Assembly: GCA_949358305.1 (NCBI GenBank)
Contig: OX442319.1
Coordinates: forward strand, 9,610,001 to 9,674,000
Direction of reading: 5' to 3'
From: Strigamia acuminata
Taxonomy: Eukaryota > Arthropoda > Chilopoda > Geophilomorpha > Linotaeniidae
DNA: 64,000 nucleotides
Shown: in pieces, positions 10,501 to 20,900 of the stretch
Position numbering within the stretch: the first letter of the stretch is position 1
How the letters are laid out: the number at the start of each line of letters is the position of its first letter
Made by a program: the position numbers and the translations under genes
Notes under the pieces: generated by a model
The model's database searches: none
Told to the model about the DNA's origin: nothing
Seen by the model: the letters and a program-made list of their open reading frames with translations, nothing else

Positions 10501-12756
10501 GTCGGGTTGCAATTTCGGAAAAAGTTGCAGTGTTTGGGAGTGTGTTACTCAAGTATCAGAAGGTGCGAGGTGCTGAAACTTGGTGAGTGTCTTAGGGGTG
10601 AGTCAAGGAAGTGCCAAAAAAAGTTTGGGAAGTTTCCTGTGTATGGTTTTCTTTTTATGGGTGTTTGAACGCGGGTTGCGATTTCGGAAAAAGCTGAAAT
10701 GTTCGAAAAAAGTTGCTGTGTTTGGGAGTGTGTTACTCAAGTATCAGAAGGTGCGAGGTGCTGAAACTTGGTGAGTGTCTTAGGGGTGAGTCAAGGAAGT
10801 GCCAAAAAAGGTTTGGGAAGTTTCCTGTGTATGGTTTTCTTTTTATGGGTGTTTGAAGTCGGGTAGCAATTTCGGAAAAAGTTGCAGTGTTAGAAAAAGT
10901 TGCAGTGTTTGAGAGTGTGTTACTTAAGTATCAGAAGGTGCGAGGTGCTGAAACTTGGTGAGTGTCTTAGGGGTGAGTCAAGGAAGTGCCAAAAAAGTTT
11001 GGGAAGTTTCCTGTGTATGGTTTTCTTTTTATGGGTGTTTGAAATCGGGTTGCGATTTCGGAAAAAGCTGAAATGTTCGAAAAAAGTTGCAGTGTTTGAG
11101 AGTGTGTTACTTAAGTATCAGAAGGTGCGAGGTGCTGAAACTTGGTGAGTGTCTTAGGGGTGAGTCAAGGAAGTGCCAAAAAAAGTTTGGGAAGTTTCCT
11201 GTGTATGGTTTTCTTTTTATGGGTGTTTGAAGTCGGGTTGCAATTTCGGAAAAAGTTGCAGTGTTTGGGAGTGTGTTACTCAAGTATCAGAAGGTGCGAG
11301 GTGCTGAAACTTGGTGAGTGTCTTAGGGGTGAGTCAAGGAAGTGCCAAAAAAAAGTTTGGGAAGTTTCCTGTGTATGGTTTTCTTTTTATGGGTGTTTGA
11401 ACTCGGGTTGCGATTTCGGAAAAAGCTGAAATGTTCGAAAAAAGTTGCAGTGTTTGAGAGCGTGTTACTTAAGTATCAGAAGGTGCGAGGTGCTGAAACT
11501 TGGTGAGTGTCTTAGGGGTGAGTCAAGGAAGTGCCAAAAAAAAGTTTGGGAAGTTTCCTGTGTATGGTTTTCTTTTTATGGGTGTTTGAACTCGGGTTGC
11601 GATTTCGGAAAAAGCTGAAATGTTCGAAAAAAGTTGCAGTGTTTGGGAGTGTGTTACTCAAGTATCAGAAGGTGCGAGGTGCTGAAACTTGGTGAGTGTC
11701 TTAGGGGTGAGTCAAGGAAGTGCCAAAAAAAGTTTGGGAAGTTTCCTGTGTATGGTTTTCTTTTTATGGGTGTTTGAAGTCGGGTAGCAATTTCGGAAAA
11801 AGTTGCAGTGTTAGAAAAAGTTGCTGTGTTTGGGAGTGTGTTACTCAAGTATCAGAAGGTGCGAGGTGCTGAAACTTGGTGAGTGTCTTAGGAGTGAGTC
11901 AAGGAAGTGCCAAACACAGTTTGGGAAGTTTCCTGTGTATGGTTTTCTTTTTATGGGTGTTTGAAGTCGGGTTGCAATTTCGGAAAAAGTTGCAGTGTTT
12001 GGGAGTGTGTGACTCAAGTATCAGAAGGTGCGAGGTGCTGAAACTTGGTGAGTGTCTTAGGGGTGAGTCAAGGAAGTGCCAAAAACAGTTTGGGAAGTTT
12101 CCTGTGTATGGTTTTCTTTTTATGGGTGTTTGAAGTCGGGTTGCAATTTCGGAAAAAGTTGCAGTGTTTGGGAGTGTGTTACTCAAGTATCAGAAGGTGC
12201 GAGGTGCTGAAACTTGGTGAGTGTCTTAGGGGTGAGTCAAGGAAGTGCCAAAAAAAGTTTGGGAAGTTTCCTGTGTATGGTTTTCTTTTTATGGGTGTTT
12301 GAAGTCGGGTAGCAATTTCGGAAAAAGTTGCAGTGTTAGAAAAAGTTGCTGTGTTTGGGAGTGTGTTACTCAAGTATCAGAAGGTGCGAGGTGCTGAAAC
12401 TTGGTGAGTGTCTTAGGAGTGAGTCAAGGAAGTGCCAAACACAGTTTGGGAAGTTTCCTGTGTATGGTTTTCTTTTTATGGGTGTTTGAAGTCGGGTTGC
12501 AATTTCGGAAAAAGTTGCAGTGTTTGGGAGTGTGTTACTCAAGTATCAGAAGGTGCGAGGTGCTGAAACTTGGTGAGTGTCTTAGGGGTGAGTCAAGGAA
12601 GTGCCAAAAACAGTTTGGGAAGTTTCCTGTGTATGGTTTTCTTTTTATGGGTGTTTGAAGTCGGGTAGCAATTTCGGAAAAAGTTGCAGTGTTAGAAAAA
12701 GTTGCTGTGTTTGGGAGTGTGTTACTCAAGTATCAGAAGGTGCGAGGTGCTGAAAC

Positions 12757-14407
12757 TTGGTGAGTGTCTTAGGAGTGAGTCAAGGAAGTGCCAAACACAG
12801 TTTGGGAAGTTTCCTGTGTATGGTTTTCTTTTTATGGGTGTTTGAAGTCGGGTTGCAATTTCGGAAAAAGTTGCAGTGTTTGGGAGTGTGTTACTCAAGT
12901 ATCAGAAGGTGCGAGGTGCTGAAACTTGGTGAGTGTCTTAGGGGTGAGTCAAGGAAGTGCCAAAAAAAGTTTGGGAAGTTTCCTGTGTATGGTTTTCTTT
13001 TTATGGGTGTTTGAACTCGGGTTGCGATTTCGGAAAAAGCTGAAATGTTCGAAAAAAGTTGCAGTGTTTGGGAGTGTGTTACTCAAGTATCAGAAGGTGC
13101 GAGGTGCTGAAACTTGGTGAGTGTCTTAGGGGTGAGTCAAGGAAGTGCCAAAAAAAGTTTGGGAAGTTTCCTGTGTATGGTTTTCTTTTTATGGGTGTTT
13201 GAAGTCGGGTAGCAATTTCGGAAAAAGTTGCAGTGTTAGAAAAAGTTGCTGTGTTTGGGAGTGTGTTACTCAAGTATCAGAAGGTGCGAGGTGCTGAAAC
13301 TTGGTGAGTGTCTTAGGAGTGAGTCAAGGAAGTGCCAAAAAAAGTTTGGGAAGTTTCCTGTGTATGGTTTTCTTTTTATGGGTGTTTGAAGTCGGGTTGC
13401 GATTTCGGAAAAAGCTGAAATGTTCGAAAAAAGTTGCAGTGTTTGGGAGTGTGTTACTCAAGTATCAGAAGGTGCGAGGTGCTGAAACCTGGTGAGTGTC
13501 TTAGGAGTGAGTCAAGGAAGTGCCAAAAACAGTTTGGGAAGTTTCCTGTGTATGGTTTTCTTTTTATGGGTGTTTGAAGTCGGGTAGCAATTTCGGAAAA
13601 AGTTGCAGTGTTAGAAAAAGTTGCTGTGTTTGGGAGTGTGTTACTCAAGTATCAGAAGGTGCGAGGTGCTGAAACTTGGTGAGTGTCTTAGGAGTGAGTC
13701 AAGGAAGTGCCAAACACAGTTTGGGAAGTTTCCTGTGTATGGTTTTCTTTTTATGGGTGTTTGAAGTCGGGTTGCAATTTCGGAAAAAGTTGCAGTGTTT
13801 GGGAGTGTGTTACTCAAGTATCAGAAGGTGCGAGGTGCTGAAACTTGGTGAGTGTCTTAGGGGTGAGTCAAGGAAGTGCCAAAAAAAGTTTGGGAAGTTT
13901 CCTGTGTATGGTTTTCTTTTTATGGGTGTTTGAACTCGGGTTGCGATTTCGGAAAAAGCTGAAATGTTCGAAAAAAGTTGCAGTGTTTGGGAGTGTGTTA
14001 CTCAAGTATCAGAAGGTGCGAGGTGCTGAAACTTGGTGAGTGTCTTAGGGGTGAGTCAAGGAAGTGCCAAAAAAAGTTTGGGAAGTTTCCTGTGTATGGT
14101 TTTCTTTTTATGGGTGTTTGAAGTCGGGTAGCAATTTCGGAAAAAGTTGCAGTGTTAGAAAAAGTTGCTGTGTTTGGGAGTGTGTTACTCAAGTATCAGA
14201 AGGTGCGAGGTGCTGAAACTTGGTGAGTGTCTTAGGAGTGAGTCAAGGAAGTGCCAAAAAAAGTTTGGGAAGTTTCCTGTGTATGGTTTTCTTTTTATGG
14301 GTGTTTGAAGTCGGGTTGCGATTTCGGAAAAAGCTGAAATGTTCGAAAAAAGTTGCAGTGTTTGGGAGTGTGTTACTCAAGTATCAGAAGGTGCGAGGTG
14401 CTGAAAC
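12757..14407. repeat. 919-bp higher-order duplication in satellite
   Basis: The monomer order 169-188-187-188 recurs at a 919-bp offset: starts at 12757, 12926, 13114 and 13301 match 13676, 13845, 14033 and 14220. Shared variants include CCAAACACAG in the 169-mers. Just to the left (12045-12756) a 356-bp dimer (169 plus 187) is also repeated in tandem. Confidence 0.8.
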
Positions 14408-15014
14408 CTGGTGAGTGTCTTAGGAGTGAGTCAAGGAAGTGCCAAAAACAGTTTGGGAAGTTACCTGTGTATGGTTTTCTTTTTATCGGTGTTTGAAGTC
14501 GGGTTGCGATTTCGGAAAAAGCTGAAATGTTAGAAAAAAGTTGCAGTGTGTTACTCAAGTATCAGAAGGTGCGAGGTGCTGAAACTAGGTGAGTGTCTTA
14601 GGGGTGAGTCAAGGAAGTGCCAAAAAAAGTTTGGGAAGTTTCCTGTGTATGGCTTTCTTTTTATGGGTGTTTGAAATCGGGTTGCGATTTCGGAAAAAGC
14701 TGAAATGTTCGAAAGAAGTTGCAGTGTTTGGGAGTGTGTTACTCAAGTATCAGAAGGTGCGAGGTGCTGAAACTTGGTGAGTGTCTTAGGGGTGAGTCAA
14801 GGAAGTGCCAAAAACAGTTTGGGAAGTTTCCTGTGTATGGTTTTCTTTTTATCGGTGTTTGAAGTCGGGTTGCGATTTCGGAAAAAGCTGAAATGTTCGA
14901 AAAAAGTTGCAGTGTTTGGGAGTGTGTTACTCAAGTATCAGAAGGTGCGAGGTGCTGAAACTTGGTGAGTGTCTTAGGAGTGAGTCAAGGAAGTGCCAAA
15001 AACAGTTTGGGAAG

Positions 15015-15146
15015 TGTGAGCGATAGCTCCCCCTGGGGGTCATTTCGAGACTTGTTCTATCTTTTGTATGATTGGTTCTAGGTTTTATGAATAAATCAGT
15101 CTAGTTTAGACAATCATCTTGATCGGTTGTCTTTATCATTCTCACA
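15015..15146 (+). repeat. 5' LTR, 132 bp
   Basis: Starts TGTGAG and ends CTCACA (perfect 6-bp inverted ends). It contains the GC palindrome CCCCCTGGGGG near the start and an AATAAA signal at 15090-15095. Identical by eye to 17823-17954. Confidence 0.97.
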
Positions 15147-15158
15147 TGGCGCAGTCGA
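15147..15158 (+). other. Primer-binding site, serine tRNA-like
   Basis: TGGCGCAGTCGA lies directly after the LTR. The first 11 bases fit the 3' end of a serine-type tRNA (acceptor stem, discriminator base and CCA), as described for the insect elements 17.6 and 297. The match appears to stop at the end of the acceptor stem. Confidence 0.75.
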
Positions 15159-15447
15159 CATAAAAAGACTTTGGGGAAGGTGAAATAGTTGAAACAGTTG
15201 GAAATTGATGACGGCGATTTGGATGAAGAGCGCGTGGGCTTAACATTTTCGAAAATCGAGTTGCGGAGAAATTTGGGGACGGAGACGAAGGAGACGACGC
15301 GCGTTACACGTGGAAAACGTCCAGATAACGTTCGATTTGGAGACGGAGACGTATATAAGCAGTTGAAAAGTTGTTGGTGATCATTGTCGGTGGTTGACGA
15401 GATCGGTGATTGTTGTTGAAAATTTTGCGAAACACGTGGCGGACGTA
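15159..15447 (+). other. Untranslated leader of the gypsy element
   Basis: About 290 bp between primer site and first gag ATG. A 63-codon open stretch at 15189-15380 has only a TTG start, and the same stretch recurs in the leader of the 46283 element; I do not call it a gene. The leader is almost identical to 46429-46717 although the LTRs of the two elements differ. Confidence 0.7.
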
Positions 15448-17889
15448 ATGGCGGAAAATTTGGCGGTAATTTTGCAGGGATGTCGTTCGTCGCTTTTGTC
15501 CGTCGTCGAGGACGTCCTGAACGTATTCACGGTGACGATTTTGAAAGGAGAAATCGACAGGCGCGGATTGGAATCGACGAGCAATTTGAAGCAAGACTTG
15601 ATGTCGGTACTTTTGCAAAATAACAAGGAAATCGTTGCGTTTGAGGCGGCGGAGGCGGAGAGAATCGCGGCGGAGAAGTTGGTGGAAGACGATGCGGAGA
15701 TCGTAGAGAAAACGTCAGCGGAGGAATTGGCGAAAGAAAGGTTGGAGGCGGAGAAACTGGAAGCGGAGGAGGCGGCACGTCCGGCCGGCGGAAGTGGGGC
15801 ATCGTCCGCCGAATTGATGGTTTTTCAAATGGCCGAGATGATGAAGATGTTGATGCGGGACAAGTCGGAGACGGCGGCGCGTAATGCGGAAACAGAGGCG
15901 CGTAATGCGGAGAAGGAGACGCGGAATTCGGAGTTGTTGGCACAAAATACTTTGGTGATGAACCGCCTCATCGCGTCCCAGTGTTCGCAGACGGGTCCCG
16001 CGACCACGGTGGTGCAGATGCACTCAACCGTCGACACCGTAAAAGCCATATCCTCTTTTTCGGGCGACGATAAGGAGAACGTGCATTCGTGGGTGAAGGA
16101 GGTAAAACGCGTGGCGAAGCTTTCGGCCTGGACGGACGATCTGACGCTATTGAACGCAGCAACGAGGCTAGAAGGTCACGCCAGCGACTGGCAGAAGACT
16201 GAAGGAAAGAAAATATCGAGTTTGGAGGGCTGGATGTGGGCTCTAGAAGATAGATTTAAGTGCCGCATGAACTTGAACGAATTCTTTGAAATGCAAAAGA
16301 AAAGAAAACTGGAAGCATCGGAGACGATCGTTCATTACATTTATTCAAAGAACACTTTACTAGAGCGTTGTGCGAGCCGTATAAGTGAATCGGATCGAGT
16401 GTCGATGATTTTGGGCGGAATTGGCGAGGAGTTGGTGTCGTTTCCGTTGGCATCTGGCAACATCGGTTCGGTTGAGGAGCTTTTACATCGCGCGAGGGGT
16501 TTGGACGGGGCGAGAAAAGTGAAGACAACGGACAAAAATAGTAGTAACGTCGAAGTTAAACGAGCAGCGGAGGACGTGGTGAGGGAATCGACGAAGGAAG
16601 CATTTTCGGCGGCGTCGACGAACAAGAACTCACAACGTCACGTGCAATATAGATACGGGATGGATAAATCTACTCTCACGTGTTTTAAGTGCGGTAAGAT
16701 CGGACACGTGTCTTTCGACTGTTTGTTGGCAAGTGCGGGAGCAGTTACGACGGAGAAAACGCCGGAGAAGGTTATAGCTTGTGTTGTCAAGACGAGGAAA
16801 CCGGAGATGAATTTGACGGTCGTTGCGTGTAGTGTGGAGGAGTTTGACACGGACGTTGAGGCGCTGATTGATCCGGGCGCAAACTTGACAATTATCGACG
16901 GCAGATTTTTGAAAGACAATACGGAATTAAGAGCGAATAGATCGGGGGCCAGTTTTCATTCCGTCAATGGCCCGTTGGAGATCGATGGATTTCTCGACAT
17001 TTCGTTTCGTATTGGCGATATTCAATCGAGAATGAGGAATGTAGCAGTGTCGTCAGGTTTACCTTTTCCTATCATCGTAGGCACAGACTGGCGTAGGCAA
17101 GAAGGTCTGAGGCTGATTTTGGAACCGAATGGCGACATGAATGTTTCAAGAGATCGCAGCAAGGTTCGGACTGTTGGTTGCGCAATATTCGAGAAAGAGG
17201 CGAACCGAGAAAACGTGTGTTTGTCACTGGTCGTGGAATATGACAAGATTTTGGACGTAGCAGACGACGACAAGGACGGAGAAGTTGACGAATTTGAAAA
17301 AAACGATCAAGTTGAAAACGAAAATGGCATTTTTGACAACAACGACGAAGAATTTGTTGAAAACGACGACGATCTTGGCGTGGAATGCGGGAAGGAGAAC
17401 TTAGAACTTGACGTTACGAAAATCGAGCTAGTTGCGATCGTAGAAAATGTGAATTTGGGAGAGGACAGATCAAAATTCGACGAAACAGTTTCGGGGTTCA
17501 ATGAAGTTGACGCGAAATATGGTGAGGAACACGACGAGAAAGGCGAGGAACACGATAAGAATGAGGCGAATGAAAATGAAGACGAATCGAGTCACAAGGG
17601 CAAGATTGTACGAGAAAATTTGGAGCCGGGCTGGCTGGAGGACCTGGAGCTTAAGAGATATTTTGCCGAAGAACAGGAAAAGACTTTGACGGGAGAGACG
17701 GACTCGACAAAGATGAGCGAGGAGTTATCGGAGGCTTGTTGTGCATTAGAAAATCGCATTGTATCGAAATTGTTGAATTTTTTGTTTTGTTGTCGAGGGC
17801 GACAACCCAAAAAGGGGGGTCGTGTGAGCGATAGCTCCCCCTGGGGGTCATTTCGAGACTTGTTCTATCTTTTGTATGATTGGTTCTAG
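15448..17889 (+). CDS. Gag-protease polyprotein with acidic C-terminal extension
   Basis: 813 residues from the first ATG (15448). In order: an N-terminal SAP-like helical motif (residues ~25-60); E/A-rich coiled coil with ARNAE repeats (~70-165); Gag core; CCHC zinc knuckle CFKCGKIGH...C (~411-424); aspartic protease with triad DPG (ALIDPGANLTIID, ~472). The ORF then leaves the family pattern: from ~585 to ~722 it is rich in D, E and N with no match to reverse transcriptase. It next resembles the integrase tail of relatives (ENLEPGWLEDLE, then KRYFAEEQE...SEELSEA). The frame runs 67 nt into the 3' LTR before its stop, so the C-terminus is LTR-encoded. The intact frame suggests a retained product; the role of the acidic segment is unknown. 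Confidence 0.88.
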   Translation: MAENLAVILQGCRSSLLSVVEDVLNVFTVTILKGEIDRRGLESTSNLKQDLMSVLLQNNKEIVAFEAAEAERIAAEKLVEDDAEIVEKTSAEELAKERLEAEKLEAEEAARPAGGSGASSAELMVFQMAEMMKMLMRDKSETAARNAETEARNAEKETRNSELLAQNTLVMNRLIASQCSQTGPATTVVQMHSTVDTVKAISSFSGDDKENVHSWVKEVKRVAKLSAWTDDLTLLNAATRLEGHASDWQKTEGKKISSLEGWMWALEDRFKCRMNLNEFFEMQKKRKLEASETIVHYIYSKNTLLERCASRISESDRVSMILGGIGEELVSFPLASGNIGSVEELLHRARGLDGARKVKTTDKNSSNVEVKRAAEDVVRESTKEAFSAASTNKNSQRHVQYRYGMDKSTLTCFKCGKIGHVSFDCLLASAGAVTTEKTPEKVIACVVKTRKPEMNLTVVACSVEEFDTDVEALIDPGANLTIIDGRFLKDNTELRANRSGASFHSVNGPLEIDGFLDISFRIGDIQSRMRNVAVSSGLPFPIIVGTDWRRQEGLRLILEPNGDMNVSRDRSKVRTVGCAIFEKEANRENVCLSLVVEYDKILDVADDDKDGEVDEFEKNDQVENENGIFDNNDEEFVENDDDLGVECGKENLELDVTKIELVAIVENVNLGEDRSKFDETVSGFNEVDAKYGEEHDEKGEEHDKNEANENEDESSHKGKIVRENLEPGWLEDLELKRYFAEEQEKTLTGETDSTKMSEELSEACCALENRIVSKLLNFLFCCRGRQPKKGGRVSDSSPWGSFRDLFYLLYDWF
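17809..17819 (+). other. Polypurine tract
   Basis: AAAAAGGGGGG, three bases before the 3' LTR. It would prime plus-strand DNA synthesis. Confidence 0.8.
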
Positions 17890-17954
17890 GTTTTATGAAT
17901 AAATCAGTCTAGTTTAGACAATCATCTTGATCGGTTGTCTTTATCATTCTCACA
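17823..17954 (+). repeat. 3' LTR, 132 bp
   Basis: Same sequence as 15015-15146. It supplies the last codons and the stop of the upstream ORF and is followed by the second GGAAG target copy. Confidence 0.97.
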
Positions 17955-20900
17955 GGAAGTTTCCTGTGTATGGTTTTCTTTTTATGGGTGTTTGAAGTCG
18001 GGTTGCGATTTCGGAAAAAGCTGAAATGTTCGAAAAAAGTTGCAGTGTTTGGGAGTGTGTTACTCAAGTATCAGAAGGTGCGAGGTGCTGAAACTTGGTG
18101 AGTGTCTTAGGGGTGAGTCAAGGAAGTGCCAAAAAAAGTTTGGGAAGTTTCCTGTGTATGGTTTTCTTTTTATGGGTGTTTGAAGTCGGGTTGCAATTTC
18201 GGAAAAAGTTGCAGTGTTTGGGAGTGTGTTACTCAAGTATCAGAAGGTGCGAGGTGCTGAAACTTGGTGAGTGTCTTAGGGGTGAGTCAAGGAAGTGCCA
18301 AAAAAAGTTTGGGAAGTTTCCTGTGTATGGTTTTCTTTTTATGGGTGTTTGAACTCGGGTTGCGATTTCGGAAAAAGCTGAAATGTTCGAAAAAAGTTGC
18401 AGTGTTTGGGAGTGTGTTACTCAAGTATCAGAAGGTGCGAGGTGCTGAAACTTGGTGAGTGTCTTAGGGGTGAGTCAAGGAAATGCCAAAAAAAGTTTGG
18501 GAAGTTTCCTGTGTATGGTTTTCTTTTTATGGGTGTTTGAAGTCGGGTAGCAATTTCGGAAAAAGTTGCAGTGTTAGAAAAAGTTGCTGTGTTTGGGAGT
18601 GTGTTACTCAAGTATCAGAAGGTGCGAGGTGCTGAAACTTGGTGAGTGTCTTAGGAGTGAGTCAAGGAAGTGCCAAAAACAGTTTGGGAAGTTTCCTGTG
18701 TATGGTTTTCTTTTTATGGGTGTTTGAAGTTGGGTTGCGATTTCGGAAAAAGCTGAAATGTTCGAAAAAAGTTGCAGTGTTTGGGAGTGTGTTACTCAAG
18801 TATCAGAAGGTGCGAGGTGCTGAAACTTGGTGAGTGTCTTAGGGGTGAGTCAAGGAAGTGCCAAAAAAAGTTTGGGAAGTTTCCTGTGTATGGTTTTCTT
18901 TTTATGGGTGTTTGAAGTCGGGTTGCAATTTCGGAAAAAGTTGCAGTGTTTGGGAGTGTGTTACTCAAGTATCAGAAGGTGCGAGGTGCTGAAACTTGGT
19001 GAGTGTCTTAGGGGTGAGTCAAGGAAGTGCCAAAAAAAGTTTGGGAAGTTTCCTGTGTATGGTTTTCTTTTTATGGGTGTTTGAACTCGGGTTGCGATTT
19101 CGGAAAAAGCTGAAATGTTCGAAAAAAGTTGCAGTGTTTGGGAGTGTGTTACTCAAGTATCAGAAGGTGCGAGGTGCTGAAACTTGGTGAGTGTCTTAGG
19201 GGTGAGTCAAGGAAGTGCCAAAAAAAGTTTGGGAAGTTTCCTGTGTATGGTTTTCTTTTTATGAGTGTTTGAAGTCGGGTAGCAATTTCGGAAAAAGTTG
19301 CAGTGTTAGAAAAAGTTGCTGTGTTTGGGAGTGTGTTACTCAAGTATCAGAAGGTGCGAGGTGCTGAAACTTGGTGAGTGTCTTAGGGGTGAGTCAAGGA
19401 AGTGCCAAAAAAAGTTTGGGAAGTTTCCTGTGTATGGTTTTCTTTTTATGGGTGTTTGAAGTCGGGTTGCGATTTCGGAAAAAGCTGAAATGTTCGAAAA
19501 AAGTTGCAGTGTTTGGGAGTGTGTTACTCAAGTATCAGAAGGTGCGAGGTGCTGAAACCTGGTGAGTGTCTTAGGAGTGAGTCAAGGAAGTGCCAAAAAC
19601 AGTTTGGGAAGTTTCCTGTGTATGGTTTTCTTTTTATCGGTGTTTGAAGTCGGGTTGCGATTTCGGAAAAAGCTGAAATGTTAGAAAAAAGTTGCAGTGT
19701 GTTACTCAAGTATCAGAAGGTGCGAGGTGCTGAAACTAGGTGAGTGTCTTAGGGGTGAGTCAAGGAAGTGCCAAAAAAAGTTTGGGAAGTTTCCTGTGTA
19801 TGGCTTTCTTTTTATGGGTGTTTGAAATCGGGTTGCGATTTCGGAAAAAGCTGAAATGTTCGAAAGAAGTTGCAGTGTTTGGGAGTGTGTTACTCAAGTA
19901 TCAGAAGGTGCGAGGTGCTGAAACTTGGTGAGTGTCTTAAGGGTGAGTCAAGGAAGTGCCAAAAATGGTTTGGGAAGTTTCCTGTGTATGGTTTTCTTTT
20001 TATGGGTGTTTGAAGTCGGGTAGCAATTTCGGAAAAAGTTGCAGTGTTAGAAAAAGTTGCAGTGTTTGGGAGTGTGTTACTCAAGTATCAGAAGGTGCGA
20101 GGTGCTGAAACTTGGTGAGTGTCTTAGAGGTGAGTCAAGGAAGTGCCAAAAAAAGTTTGGGAAGTTTCCTGTGTATCGTTTTCTTTTTATGGGTGTTTGA
20201 AATCGGGTTGCGATTTCGGAAAAAGCTGAAATGTTCGAAAAAAGTTGCAGTGTTTGAGAGTGTGTTACTTAAGTATCAGAAGGTGCGAGGTGCTGAAACT
20301 TGGTGAGTGTCTTAGGAGTGAGTCAAGGAAGTGCCAAAAACAGTTTGGGAAGTTTCCTGTGTATGGTTTTCTTTTTATGGGTGTTTGAAGTCGGGTTGCG
20401 ATTTCGGAAAAAGCTGAAATGTTCGAAAAAAGTTGCAGTGTTTGAGAGTGTGTTACTTAAGTATCAGAAGGTGCGAGGTGCTGAAACTTGGTGAGTGTCT
20501 TAGGGGTGAGTCAAGGAAGTGCCAAAAAAAGTTTGGGAAGTTTCCTGTGTATGGTTTTCTTTTTATGGGTGTTTGAAGTCGGGTTGCAATTTCGGAAAAA
20601 GCTGAAATGTTCGAAAGAAGTTGCAGTGTTTGGGAGTGTGTTACTCAAGTATCAGAAGGTGCGAGGTGCTGAAACTTGGTGAGTGTCTTAAGGGTGAGTC
20701 AAGGAAGTGCCAAAAATGGTTTGGGAAGTTTCCTGTGTATGGTTTTCTTTTTATGGGTGTTTGAAGTCGGGTAGCAATTTCGGAAAAAGTTGCAGTGTTA
20801 GAAAAAGTTGCAGTGTTTGGGAGTGTGTTACTCAAGTATCAGAAGGTGCGAGGTGCTGAAACTTGGTGAGTGTCTTAGAGGTGAGTCAAGGAAGTGCCAA

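Larger units (their letters stand above)
6228..15014. repeat. Satellite array, block 1
   Basis: Head-to-tail monomers begin mid-unit at about 6228. The basic unit is 188 bp; taking GTGAGTGTCTTAGG as position 1 it ends GCTGAAACTTG. Variants of 169 bp (lacking ~19 bp around GCTGAAATGTTCG), 187 bp (GGTAGCAATTTCGG form with GTTAGAAAAAGTTGC) and 178 bp (lacking TTTGGGAG) are interspersed. Short ORFs of 60-141 codons arise in several frames because the monomer has few stops, but 188, 169 and 178 are not multiples of three, so no protein repeat is maintained. The block ends at the target duplication GGAAG (15010-15014). Confidence 0.97.
15015..17954 (+). mobile_element. Non-autonomous Ty3/gypsy element (gag-protease, RT lost)
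   Basis: A 2940-bp element with 132-bp LTRs that look identical, flanked by the 5-bp target duplication GGAAG (15010-15014 and 17955-17959) inside a satellite monomer at unit positions 46-50. It has a TGGCGCAGTCGA primer site and an AAAAAGGGGGG polypurine tract. The single ORF encodes Gag, zinc knuckle and protease, but reverse transcriptase, RNase H and most of integrase are missing. A roughly 140-residue acidic segment and two short remnants of the integrase C-terminus stand in their place. It must rely on enzymes supplied by related elements such as 46283-51422. Confidence 0.93.

Noticed and set aside
6302-15000. Dozens of 60-141-codon ORFs in the satellite, such as frames starting VSVLGVSQGS or, on the minus strand, MSNTLPNTATF
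   Set aside because: They are the same monomer read in different frames. Unit lengths of 188, 187, 178 and 169 are not multiples of three, starts are mostly TTG, and frames shift from unit to unit.
6228-15014. CRISPR-like array
   Set aside because: Repeats are head to tail with no unique spacers, units are ~188 bp, and the context is a eukaryotic genome.
15189-15380. 63-codon ORF in the gypsy leader, also at 46459-46650
   Set aside because: Starts with TTG, no recognisable motif, and its conservation is explained by near identity of the whole leader between the two elements.
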